NCBI GenBank assembly: GCA_963681505.1
Contig: OY811971.1
Location: 24,928,493-24,992,492, forward strand
Direction of reading: 5' to 3'
Source: Eunapius fragilis
Lineage: Eukaryota; Porifera; Demospongiae; Spongillida; Spongillidae
Length of the DNA: 64,000 bases
Every line of letters starts with the position of its first letter. The stretch's first letter is position 1. Below the pieces are notes generated by a model. It was not told the DNA's origin. It ran no database searches and saw only the letters and a list, made by a program, of their open reading frames with translations. Made by a program: the position numbers and the translations under genes. Below are positions 46,783 through 58,268 of this stretch, piece by piece.

Positions 46783-49257
46783 TAGGTAGTTGACAATTTT
46801 TTTCAAATTTATTTTTTCGCAATAAATTGTATACCACTGGAAAGAGCAAAATTTCTGCATTTCAACGATATCTTACTTGTTCGAATATGTATCTCCATGC
46901 GAGTACCACGTAATTTTAAACATCAAAATAAAAACGATCGGTAATGTACGCGAATGAATGGGATGCGCAAAACAAAAACTGTCCCGGTTGTGTTTCTATT
47001 CAATACAGAGATATTTATAAGTGCGCAACCTTAACCAAAACCTTAACACACATAGTCTGACTAGTATTATACAAAGAGATTCACTTAACACTGCTTGATT
47101 ATGTTATTTTCATGTATTATAAGTCAAAATAACAAAGCAGGTCATTATGATCCGTATACGCACAGTTAAAATTAAGATTCAAACCTGTTAAACATGAAGC
47201 AAAATCAAGACAGATTAAGTCACTATTAAATAACTCATTAGCAATGACAATAAATTGATGCCAAAAGTTCACGGATTAAGTCCTAAGGTCACCAGCAATA
47301 TAATCTGCTAGTAGCCCATATGATGTAATTGTAACGTTACGTGACTATGACGTTTGGAATTTTAGATTTTGTTAAAGGTTTCACAAAAATGATGTGTCCA
47401 TTATAGAGTACATTATGTTCATGCACATACCAAACATGTTCAAAGTAAAGGCCATTAAGGGATGAACTATCTGACATAACAGTTAGATTGTACTTTTCTG
47501 AGCCTCAGACAGTTCTGGAAACTCTTTGCCGGTCCAAATTTTCTAAATTTTCTGCAACAGAACGTAATTTCCTTTCAATACTTCTTCTAAAACTGTCCTC
47601 CTTTTGATTCATGCGTTTTTGTAGTTGATCCTGTATTTTTGCAATGTTTTGCTCATGCACTTGACACGCATGCCTGACTATCCTAGCTTGTTTTATGTTT
47701 TGCATACTTGTTTCTTTAATTCATTTTGTTTCAAATTACGTTCTCTATTTTTAGAAGTTATTTTGAATCTGTGATAAGAATATCTTAATTCAACCAGTGA
47801 TTTTTTTAATTACCTCACTTCAGCCGGACAGCTTTCATTTCTTAATAACACATTTTCCTCTTTCAACTTCTTATCCATTGCATTACTTGCCATCATTTCT
47901 TTTTTCACACTTCGGTATTTAGAACATAGTTTTTTTTCAATTGTTGACTTCCTGCTTACTTTTTTAAAAAGATAGCAGTTCTGCATTTTAACAGCAGCAA
48001 GTACTCAGAGCTTAGCCTTGAGAGCTTCATTTGAAGTGAGCAATTGCCGTAGCACTTCTTCTTTTTCCACAATTACTGCAGTCTGATCTAAGCTTAGTTG
48101 GCATGGGACAGGAAGTGCTTGGTTGACTGCTGTGTACAGAATGAACTGAAAGTGAAAAGGTTGGATATGTGTATGTACTTTGGGGATTATCAAATGGAAG
48201 TCCTAATGGCAGATTTAAATACAAAACAATATCATCCCAAGCTCTAGAAAGATGCTCTTCATATCCTTGACAATTTGAAGCAAGCAACAAATGGAAGTGC
48301 ACAACGCCTTTAGGTTGATATGCTCTGTTGCTAGTTTTTCAACTATCTTGGCTGTTTCATTTGGTTGTCATTGGTTAATTTGTAGTTTATATACACAACT
48401 AACCATTCCTTAATACAGGAGCAGTAAGGGTACCATGCTCACATAAATCATTTTTATACTCTTCAATGAGGCACTCTAGATCAAGAACAGTCTTCATTCT
48501 GAATAGCAATAAAGCAGATTGGAACGCTATTTTGTGCATGCATGCGTATACATATAATTAAATATGAATAAAAGGCTTGATAATATCTCCGTGTGGGCAC
48601 CATCTTATTAAAATTCTAAAACAATAAACATAGACTACTCTGTTAACACTTCAAGTGGATTTGGTTTACAACTATGTGCTTCAAAGAATAGGGTGTGTAA
48701 TAAATAGAGTTGTCACAACTTAATAACAAAAAAATGTGTTACAAAAAATAGCTACTTGGTTAAGCTTTTTAGATATGAAATATAAGCAAATCTATTATGC
48801 TGAAGCATAAAAATAGTATTTTTAAATAAAATGATCTGTGCTTTCAAGCAGGCCAATACAAAACGCCTGGACCATTAAAGCACCCTTTGGGCACCATCCA
48901 AATCTCCTGAAGTTCTATAGTGTAATTAACTTGAACCTATAGTAAATAAAAAGTACTATTCTGTGATTGTGCATCAAAAGACAAAGTCAAGATTCATTCG
49001 CAAAATTTTACTATAAATTGAATGCGCCTGATATTGTTGGATCGCGAAGTAGCTTGAATTCAGGCAATCGCACTGCATTCTACAACCAATTACCTTCCAC
49101 GATCGAGCAACGAAGTCGGCTAAGCCACTCAAGTAACGGAGCAAGTTTCTACGCTTCTTTGTATACTTCTCAAAATTTCACAAATTCCAGTCCAATTTTT
49201 GACGTACTTTTGGATCAACTATTTACGGACCCGCTACGTGATTTTGTCAACTACCTA
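46783..49257 (-). mobile_element. TAGGTA-family DNA transposon, copy 1 (inserted in a coding exon)
   Basis: The left end TAGGTAGTTGACAA (46783) and the same sequence inverted at the right (ending 49257) are flanked by CCATCAG on both sides (46776-46782, 49258-49264). Length 2475 bp. Subterminal sequences match copy 2 at 54785-57315 in opposite orientation: left end here with the right end there (ATTTTTTTCAAAT, GAAAGAGCAAA), and right end here with the left end there (TCACGTA, TTGATCCAA/GGTGATCCAA). It carries a relic of the same coiled-coil ORF on the minus strand. Confidence 0.85.
47505..48302 (-). pseudogene. Coiled-coil ORF relic of TAGGTA transposon copy 1
   Basis: Fragments YEEHLSRAWDDIVLYLNLPL, CSNCGKRRS and EEVLRQLLTSNEALKAKL correspond in order to HLERVWEDIVHLLEDAFPFP, CKECGIKRVKLRELLISKRM of the copy 2 ORF. 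A further coiled-coil piece lies at 47705-47505. Several frameshifts and stops separate the parts. Confidence 0.65.
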
Positions 49258-50319
49258 CCATCAGGCAGATGAATTTAAAAAATTGATGCTCGAAATTCCT
49301 CCTTCTTGTGCAGATGTTCTCCAGAAATTCAGCGACTCCTTAAGTAACTGCAATCGTATTTGCCAGTCGCTGGAAAGAAAATCGAAATTTATCTCCAGCG
49401 CAGAGCACAAACAACTTCTATTTGAACTCGAAGGCGTACTTTCAGAAGCGCGGCAAAACCTACAGCTGGTTTACCAAAGAGTCCTGCTCTCCCAGAATCA
49501 AGAACTAAAGGCAATAGTTGAAGAAAAATCTACCCGAGTGGAAGCAGCAATAATACATCCTTCAGTTGGAGTATACATGGGCATGGCTGCTACAACAGAT
49601 AGAGAAGCAAAAAAGCCAGCGACACTTGATAAACCGGACGCTAGTATTTATTCGGAATTCATCGCTGTTAGGTGGAACGATAAGCGGAACCAATGTGAAC
49701 ATATACTGCGTTACGAAGTTCGTTATGACGACCAAAATGACCTCGTTGTTCCTGCTTGTCTTGAAGAGCTAAGGACGAAGGACACATGCTTTATGTACTC
49801 CATGTTGCTAGGAGAACCCAAGGTTTCGCCCGGTAACACGTACACAATTCAGATTCGCGCCGTGGGCAGAGATTTTGGACCCGGGGCTGGAGTCCCACAG
49901 CAGTCCTTCGTTTCGTGCGTGTCGATGGTATGCCTAACAAACCTCCGAGGCCTAGTGCAATGGTGCAATCGTCAACTGAAGTTCTTCTGACAACGGATGG
50001 ACGTGGGGACGAAGTCGCTGCGTTGGCGGCCATTATTCCATCCATTATTGGGTCTCCTTTGATCGTGTCGATTATGTCAGCCTCTGTGGCGGTTGAAGCA
50101 GCGTCGGCCATAGCTGACAGCAGTACGGGCAAAGTGGTTTCGGGTGCTACTGCCGGAATAGGAGCAGGCTTTGCTGGAGCCATACTGGGCGCGCTGGGCT
50201 GTCCTTTTATGGGCATTGTGGGAGCCTACACCGCGTACAGCGCTGTGACCGGAGGAGACGTTGACTTCAACTGGTGGAGTCCCCAGTCCAGCGATGAGGA
50301 AACGTAAACGTATTTAATT

Positions 50320-52960
50320 CCCTCGGTGAAACAGTCAGTACAGTACTAGTCATACTAATTAATAATACTGCATGCACGAGTAAGTATATATGATATTTTC
50401 CAGGACGAGCAAAAGAAAAGTAATGCTCGCATTGAAATGTACGGCTAATTATAAATTCAGTGCCTAATAACTTTATAATGGATAGTCCAATTTAGGATGC
50501 GTAAGGACAATTTGATAGCAGCTCTTTGGAGTTCACGGAAAATGAAAACTTGAAAAACTATCCAGAAAAGTGATTTTGCTAGGCACTGTCCCATATATAT
50601 GATTATAGTGAACATATGGCACTTTCATTATTGAATTCTTAGCTTAGGCGTCACCTAAACTATGACTCGGTCTTCATGCAACTATTCCATAGAACACTTC
50701 CACTTCTGACAACTACTTCACCACTCTGCTTTTATTCTATTCTTATCACTTTCTTTAAATTTCTATATAGTATAATCTCTTCTCTATCTCGACGAGGCTA
50801 ATTCATCATCGTGTATAGGAATGTGGCAACCAAATACCTATCCAGAAAAAGAGGACCAAACCCGCATGCGCAAAGAGAACGCAGCGATCTTGCACTGGGA
50901 AGCAGGATTTGAATGCCTATCATGAGCGCGGGGCAGTCACACCACAGATGACCATCTGCATGCATTGCCGCAATTGGTGCTGTGGTTGCCGCAGGTGGTC
51001 TCCCCCCAGGCCTGCCACAAAAGGTACCCCTCTCGGTACATGTACCCTTTGACACAAGATGAGGTAGCCGTAACCCTTTATAACCTTCAATTGGCCGCCG
51101 GCAATTAATTCACCATAAATTGATCTTAATTCTTACGTTACGTTTGTTTGATCATAGATAGTATAATACATGGATTGGAAACGAGAGAGATTACGGAGTT
51201 TCATCCGCGTTTCGACTTCCGTAAACTATTTGACCTCCAGGTTTCTTGTAGATGTCTACAGGTATCGTTCTGATTGCTATTGCCTCGGTCCTGGAAGTTG
51301 AAGGGTCCCGTTTAGACAAGTCACCCCGCGGGTGAAGCTGGCCAAAGAAATAGAACACTTCATGGGCTTCGGGCCCACGAACGAGCCGGTTCGATAATCA
51401 ATTAACTTCCAGTAGAAGAAACTGCGACACAAATGACAATTTATAGATGGAATACTGACTAAACAATTCTAGAATGATTATAGATCAGTTTAAAATAGCT
51501 TCTAGTTCATGACGTACCAATGTTTCGTGAGTAAAATCCCACAAAAAGTGATCACTTGTAGTACAGAAAACACCTATTTTTGAATGTAACTTCGTATGCG
51601 AAGGTTTTCAAGCCTTAAAAATACCACAGGGCAATACGTCTTGTGCAGCAACAAGTATTAGGTCATAAAAAATCTAGCAGAGTTGTTACGTTCAATGAGG
51701 AAAAGTACACAACCAAAACTCGGCCCAACTGTGGCCTTCTTTCCTATACCTTATGTAGAACTACAATACAACACACGTACCTCCCGTTTGTAGTGCCAGA
51801 AAAGCTATCTGAAGTATTAGTAAGTTTGGAAACACGAAAAAAAACTCACCTGATAAAGACTCCAGGGAATTTCAAGTACCTCGAAAAACGAGTAACGGAC
51901 TGTACGCGGGAAATGACGTCACGTACGTATTTAGGTATAGCGTTTCCAACTATCTATGGTTTGATGCGCACGCATGGTTCAGATGATGGGCAGATCTCAT
52001 CAATTGCTTCATATCAAAATCAAGCTGAGACGACCGTATAAGGTGGCTAGGGCTTTTGACTTTGATGCATTCATTTCGGCTTCTAGCTCTTGTGTATACA
52101 TGAGTGCATGCATCTTAATATTATTTGCGTGCAATTAATTCTACCATGCATTCTTTACGCGAGCTACATATAGCTGCTGAACTGGCGAAGGCCAATTATT
52201 ACTTAGATGAAATTAATACAAATTGGCTTGCCCATAGAAGCAGCATGTGCGTGTATTCATTTATCGGAACCTACGCGACTAGGTTCCATATAGGAATCCT
52301 GCAGTGTCATGAATGTCATTAAAAACGTCACTCGCGTCTAGCGGGACAGCCAAGGGTCGGGTCACTTCGCTCTTAGTGGCAATCGAGCGATATCAAAAAG
52401 GAGAACAGTTCTGCTGTGTCACAAGCCGGTAAAATACTCGTCCCCACCGTCCGTACCCAGTCCCACTTAAAATTTCTCCGTCGTCTTCTTCTCATTATTA
52501 GGGATAGCATAACTCACGACAGGAATGTTTGTAAAGCACGCCAAGTGTACCAATCGCTTCAGGATGCGTCCGCAGCTGGTTATGTTTAGGTGTCTGTTAG
52601 AAGCCTAACCGATCGGGCAAATAACTAAAGCGAGCAGTTCCTTATTTGGTGTTGATCTACAAATAGCACATTACATCAGCTATCACAATGTTCATGAGGC
52701 ACCAGTATAATATAACCAGTGTTATCAAATTCGATGGTTTTGCCATGCAATCGGACAATTCTGATTCCATTCGAGCATCTAAAAGTTAAAAGATCCAGAT
52801 GCCGCCAGATCTGCCAAGCGAGTGCATGACAAGCGCGCTACCGAAAGGACTAACAGCATGTATGGTATATTGCAAATGGAAGGTTAGTTTCTGTAATAGT
52901 TACAGCGGTAGATATTGCATCTCTCTCCGCTTTATAGTGTTTGAAATGTGTGTATAACGC
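50320..52960. other. Intergenic, no gene recognised
   Basis: Open frames at 51643-52041 (plus) and 50798-51055 (minus) have no recognisable domains or splice logic. No inverted repeats of note were seen by eye. Confidence 0.4.
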
Positions 52961-52968
52961 CAAAGCTG

Positions 52969-53277
52969 CAGTGGCAGATCCAGGGGGGGAAGGGGGGGGG
53001 GGGGGGGGGGTGGCGGGGGTATACCCACTTCCGCAAAGTTAGAAATTAAATATTCATAGCTACAAGGGGCGGTGTCTTATGTCGCGCTGATGACAACGTA
53101 AACGCGCCGAAGTAACATGATAACAGTAAAAAAGCGGCTGGGGCGAAGCCCCAGACCCCGGGTACATCTTCCTCTCTTACGCGCAATTTTCGTAGCCACG
53201 CCCAAACCATGATTATTAACGCCCCTCCCCTTTGCCCCACCCCCCCTCCCCGCAAAAAAATTCTGGATCCGCCCCTG
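52969..53277. mobile_element. MITE with CAG(T/G)GGC ends and AGCTG flanks
   Basis: The left end CAGTGGCAGATCCAGGGGGG and right end, read inverted, CAGGGGCGGATCCAGAATTT share GATCCAG. AGCTG precedes (52964-52968) and follows (53278-53282). Internal G and C homopolymers fill the subterminal regions. No coding capacity. Same flank and similar termini as the element at 16659-20905. Confidence 0.75.
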
Positions 53278-53571
53278 AGCTGCTTACGATAATGTATAGT
53301 GGTGCATGGTTTATCTGATAATAGCGTGAGACCAGGTAAATTTATCCTATGTATTATATGGCTTCGCTTTTGCCAATGCTTTAAACCTTTATCAACCTTT
53401 GGTCCTCAATGGAGATAGTTTTGGGACTAGTGTAATATTTTAATGGTACAGCTCAACAAAATTGCAGATTCAAGAATAAATCTGTCATGATCGCATAAGT
53501 TGACGTTTTTGCTACCTGGGTCTATAGTTTCAAGAAGTAAATACGATACCAAATCCACCAGAAAAATTTAG

Positions 53572-53862
53572 GAAACAAGTAATAAAAACGTTCTCTATAC
53601 GAGAAGGTTGGTGGTATATAGGAATCAAAGGTGATGGGGTGGTGTAAAAAGCAAGGAACAAGTTAAGGCTACGGATTGAAAAGGAGAAATGAAATAGACC
53701 TATATTAGCACGCACATTTAAATACGACAACATGCTGCTAATATAGGTCTATTTCCTTTTCAATCAGAAGCCTTGTTCCCTTGCCTTTTACACCACCATC
53801 ACCTTTGATTCCTATATACCACCAACCTTCTCGTATAGAGAACGTTTTTATTAATTGTTCAT
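53572..53862. mobile_element. Fully palindromic MITE, family copy
   Basis: Left arm from AACAAGTAATAAAAACGTTC, right arm ending in the inverse near 53862. The arms of about 120 bp include GAAGGTTGGTGGTATATAGG and AATAGACCTATATTAGCA, with a loop of about 30 bp. Same family as 62582-62878 and the half copy at 24732. Confidence 0.85.
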
Positions 53863-53879
53863 TTAGCAGGCTGGAATAG

Positions 53880-54195
53880 AAGCATTATATGGCAAATAAG
53901 AACTAGCTATGAAGTTTGGATTGGCAACTAAGCTAGGTTTGGTGATATTCATAACGGTAAAACTAAAATTCTGGATATTATACATTCATAACTAAAAGTT
54001 TGATTGTTATATGGGTCCGCAGAATCTTGAAGTTTTTTAAAAATGGGAACCGTGCACCACTAATACATACTATTCATGCAATGCAGTCCAATCACAGAAT
54101 GTTGTGTCTAGAATTCATTTAGCTTGCTCATGTACATCTGGAATAACAATTGTTTAAATATATTTATATTTGTAGTAACACGTGACACCGACTTA
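53880..54195. other. Upstream region of Cys-rich gene 1
   Basis: From about 54010 the sequence (GAATCTTGAAGTTTTTTAAA, TGCAATGCAGTCC) matches the 5' flanks of genes 2 and 3 at 58055 and 59705, including a CACGTGACACCGACTTAAT box about 45 bp before the ancestral start. Confidence 0.6.
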
Positions 54196-54200
54196 ATGGG

Positions 54201-54681
54201 TTGAAGCAATTAACTGAGATCGATGGCAAGAGAAATCTTCGCGTTATCTTCGTTATCGCCTTCTTCGTCGCTGCAAGCAACGCTGCATCACTGCGTGTCA
54301 ACAACACTGTCAAGGACTGTTGCCTGGATGGAGACTGTTGCCATGGCATGGAGTACTGCTGTGATGAATGCGATGGTACTTGCAGATGTTCTGTGAATGG
54401 TAAATGTTACATGAACGTCGCGATGAAGAAGCAAAATCCTGTCAAGGACTGTTGCCTGGATGGAGACTGTTGCCATGGCGTGGAGTACTGCTGTGATGAA
54501 TGCGATGGTACTTGCAGATGTTCTGTGAATGTCAAATGTTACATGGACGTCGCGATGGAGAAGCAAAAACCTATCCGGCAAGGACTGTTGCCTGGATGGA
54601 GACTGTTGCCATGGCGTGGAGTACTGCTGTGATGAATGCGATGGTACTTGCAGATGTTCTGTGAATGGCAAGTGCTATTAA
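54201..54681 (+). pseudogene. Secreted Cys-rich repeat protein, copy 1 (3 repeats, frameshifted)
   Basis: A hydrophobic leader (VIFVIAFFVAASNAAS) is followed by two intact 44-residue repeats, each with 10 cysteines in the pattern CC-CC-CC-C-C-C-C (DCCLDGDCC, EYCCDECDGTCRC, NGKCY). A two-base insertion just after the ancestral start (54225) shifts it out of frame; an ATG at 54201 reads in frame instead. A four-base insertion at about 54570 breaks the third repeat. Probably decaying. A TAGGTA transposon sits about 100 bp downstream. Confidence 0.7.
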
Positions 54682-54784
54682 CATGCAACCTTAATTGCAC
54701 GCATGGAGGAGTGGTGTGTCTTGGAGGGACTTTTAGACCAGGTAGTTCTGTTATAGGCATGTGTGAGATTGAGTCCCATTAATA

Positions 54785-57315
54785 TAGGTACGGGCATATT
54801 TCACGTACGAGTACCGAAAAATTGGTGATCCAATTTTAGGTAAAAATTGTGACGCGGGTTGCTAATTGTTGAGGTACATCATATTCGAGTGAAGGCTGGT
54901 TTGTGTTCGTTTGATCGCTGTTGTGGACTGTTTCGGGATTTATCGGTATGTCCTTACATTGTCTATGCTGTGATACATCTCTGGTATATTCGCAACGTTT
55001 TGTTCAATATTTCTGGCGCGTAAAAAAAATATGTACCCTTTAGTTTTAGTAGGATTTTTTTGTGCTTCGAACTACCCGGAAACGGATCAGATTTACGTAC
55101 TCCCAAGGTCATAATGTATATGCACTTCAAATTTTATGAACTTCGGTTGATGCCCAAGGTGTTATCCAGCAGCCTGTGTGTTTAAATGTGGTACGGGCTT
55201 TTCATCAAGCCAGCCCACGTCAAAATTTTATTTGTGGCTCAGCACTGCCCGTATAATATGGCTTTGCAACTTTTGGAGAACATTGCTTAATTTTGAGTAC
55301 TTTGTAGCATTAGCAAAGTTTAACTCTAAATAAAGACTACCATAATCTTCGAGCTACCGATAAGAGAAATAGCTATGAATGCAGTTTTGGTATAAATCTA
55401 CATGCTGTGAAAATATCTATTTTTTTGGCTGATGCCCAAGGCATACCCCAGATTTTCTCAGATTATGACTCGTCCCCAGATATAAGTATAAATATACATG
55501 TATATCTAATGATCATTGGACGTTGCGGTGAAAACGGAGCTATCGCATGTTTTAACAACTTTCCTTTGTGTTTAAAACTTAAAACCTTGCATGTAACATG
55601 TTAGTGTGCTCTTTTTGCTGCAAATATCTTGTTGGTGTGTATGAATTTGTTGACTTTCCAAATTAGGATGAAGACTACAGATGATTTAAAGAAGTTGATT
55701 GAAGGTTTTAGTAGTGATGTCAGTGTAGATAATGTACTACAGGTTTCAGCAATAAGAAATGGCTTGGTAGTGCACACATATATACCAACATAACGCAGCA
55801 AAGCATTGTTAAAACTGCCAAAATGGTGGCTTTTATTCATGCAGAGAATGTGGAAATATTAATGCTTTACATCAATACAAAAGCTCATGGAGAAATTAAA
55901 AAGCATGAAGAAGCATCTTGAAAGGGTTTGGGAGGATATTGTTCATCTATTAGAGGATGCGTTTCCATTTCCTATTCAAACCCCTGCTACAGCATTTCAG
56001 TGCCCTCCTGATGAATTCCCAAGTAGCTCTTCTTGCCAAATCCCTGCTATACCATCTCTATGCCCTCCTGAAGAATTACCAAGTTCTACTTGTCAAACTC
56101 CTTTGCAATTTACTAAATTAAGAACTCCTTGCAAAGAATGTGGAATCAAGAGAGTGAAACTAAGGGAATTACTAATTTCTAAGCGAATGCTCAGTCACAA
56201 GTTTCAAACAGTTATAACTAAGCAACGTGACAATCGTAAACTTAGACAAGCTTTCAGCAGAAAAGTTAAAATTGAAAGAAATTTGCGTGCACATTTAAAT
56301 AATCTATAAAAGGAGTTGAAACAAAAAGAGGCCACTTTAAAAGGTTTGTCAAATGAAAACTTATTATTAAAAAACACAGGTCATTTGCATGAAATAGCTT
56401 CAATAAAACATTCAAAGGTTAAAATGAGGTCTGCTCATAGAAGGCGTGACATACATCAAAAAAATACAGAGCGTGCTCTGAAGAGAAGCAATGCCTTTTT
56501 AAGTAAGAAGGTCCGCGATCTTGAGCTGGAAAATGAAGTATTAAGGGCTGAAGCAGCTGATCAGAGCCACAATTTAGCACGATGCATCAGTACTAGAGAA
56601 GACAATAAAACATACAGTACAGCATGTCGTAAAACAATATATTCATGCCTTGAATATCAGGTGCCTGTTACTAGTGTATGCAATGTTATAAAGGCCGTTC
56701 TTGAACATCTTGGAAATGTAACTGCATAGTTTCCAGAGATGGATGAATGTCATGTGAATATTATAAAAGCAATTCTTGCCAATCCAGACTAGAGATGATT
56801 GATGGGCTTTACTTCAAACATTTTTATTAATGAAGCAAATGTGTAATATCAAGGTAAAATTGTAGCAGTAAAGTTATTTAAAAATTTTAAAATGTATAAA
56901 GTAACAGCTACCTATTGGAAAAATGGAAGCAGTCAAGAAGATGGAGATGATGTTACAATGACTCTATATGAATTCTTAGTTGACTATATCACTGATGATT
57001 TGTACATAACTGAAATCGATGTATAACATTATTCTGTTTCCTATGTGTGTGCAAGACTTGTAACAAAATTTTGGTGTGATTATATTATACATTGTAGTTG
57101 CTATAGCGAAGAGAACAAAGACCGTCACAATTTTTTATGCGATACCGCATGGATTACCGTTCCCGCAAAATCGAATGTTTGAATCGCTATAACTTTGTCA
57201 CTACTTATGCAAAAACCACATTTCACGTATCATTTTAATTCATTTCATTTGCTCTTTCAGGCTATACCAAAGTTGTTGCAAAATATGTGATTTGAAAAAA
57301 ATATGCCCGTACCTA
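54785..57315 (+). mobile_element. TAGGTA-family DNA transposon, copy 2
   Basis: The ends TAGGTACGGGCATATTT are inverted at 54785 and 57315. CATTAATA flanks both sides (54777-54784, 57316-57323), an 8-bp target duplication. The empty site is visible in the paralogous segment at 58958-58980. Length 2531 bp. It carries a coiled-coil ORF on the plus strand. No known transposase motif was recognised. Confidence 0.9.
55887..56729 (+). pseudogene. Coiled-coil ORF of TAGGTA transposon copy 2 (split by one stop)
   Basis: The frame 55887-56309 begins MEKLKSMKKHLERVWEDIVH, has a Pro/Ser/Cys-rich stretch, then a CKECGIKR zinc-ribbon-like pair and a basic helix. After a single stop (56307-56309) the same frame continues to 56729 as a long coiled coil (KVRDLELENEVLRAEAAD) and a C-terminal helical segment (YSTACRKTIYSCLEYQVPVT). 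The latter resembles uncharacterised proteins common in cnidarians and sponges. Further degraded frames follow to about 57030. Function unknown; possibly the N-terminal half of a transposase. Confidence 0.6.
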
Positions 57316-58268
57316 CATTAATAATATTTAACTTGTAACCTTCTTTTTGTAATTGTATATAACATAATTGCATAATCATGCATGCTGCAAACTAAGCGTT
57401 GCTTGCGCACCATCCTCGGGGGAATGGCGTCATACTAGTCCTTACATAAAAGTACACCTCCAACTTCTAACACAATTGAACTTTAAAATACAATACGCGT
57501 ACATGCCACCTTGCGAGGGAGGGAGGCAACACCTAGCCTCTTCCCATCACCTGATTTCACAAAAGCACCGTTGCGTGTCGTAAACAACCACTTCATAGGC
57601 GATGAAATGCATGTTAACTGTTAATGACTTTCATTAATTGCACAATAGGAATGCGTACGCGATATCATATATAGAGGCAATAGCGCTGTAGACAGTACGT
57701 TCTAAATCATGCGTCTTGAATTATCGATTCCCTTAGCAATCAATGCAACCCAACAACCAAGACATATTGCGATGCTGTACACCGTCTTCTTCATTAATAA
57801 GGGCACCTGTGTGTATGAAATTCAGTGGCAATTACGTACACGTGCCTCGATTGCTACGTTTCCCATGCAGCGGAGCGCAGACACGTATACCATTCTAGAC
57901 CTTGTCAGCAAAAAAAAGGAGTTCTTCACATGCACCTGGCTAACACAATGGCCCTTCTGGTTAGTTTTTCAAGTTTTCCAATTTTTCGATTTTCCGTGAA
58001 CTTCGAAGAGTTTGTATCAAATGGTCCTTACGTATCACCACAGAAAAAAAAATTATGGGTCAGAATCTTGAAGTTTTTTTTTAAAAAAGGGAACTGTGCA
58101 CCACTAACAAATACTATTCATGCAATGCAGTCCGATCACAGAATGTTGTGTCTAGTAAGAATTCATTTAGCTTGCTCATGTACATCTGGAATAACAACTG
58201 TTGATCAAATTATACTTGTAGTAACACGTGACACCGACTTAATTAGTTGAAGCAATTAACTGAGACCG

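Larger units (their letters stand above)
46633..50307 (+). pseudogene. Helical-bundle - FN3 - glycine-rich hydrophobic protein gene, interrupted by a transposon
   Basis: Part 1 (46633-46782, 50 codons) begins MDLLSPSTALGIATFAYELA. It continues in phase at 49265 with ADEFKKLMLEIPPSC; the 2475 bp between are a transposon whose first bases give an immediate TAG. The joined N-terminus (about 120 residues) is a run of amphipathic helices resembling HeLo/MLKL/RPW8-type bundles (inference). An FN3-like domain follows (FIAVRWND, LRYEVRYD, PGNTYTIQIRAVG) to about 49910. Near there the frame must shift by one base to continue as VRVDGMPNKPPRPS and a glycine- and alanine-rich hydrophobic segment (GATAGIGAGFAGAILGALG), ending at 50307. 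Either a dead gene or an allele with two lesions; the frameshift could be an assembly error. The parts look otherwise well preserved. Confidence 0.6.

Noticed and set aside
48967..49272. 101-residue plus-strand ORF before the FN3 gene segment
   Set aside because: It lies inside the TAGGTA transposon (46783-49257) and ends across its right terminus, so it is not a host exon.
51643..52041. 132-residue plus-strand ORF
   Set aside because: No motif, repeat or exon structure to support it; left unassigned.
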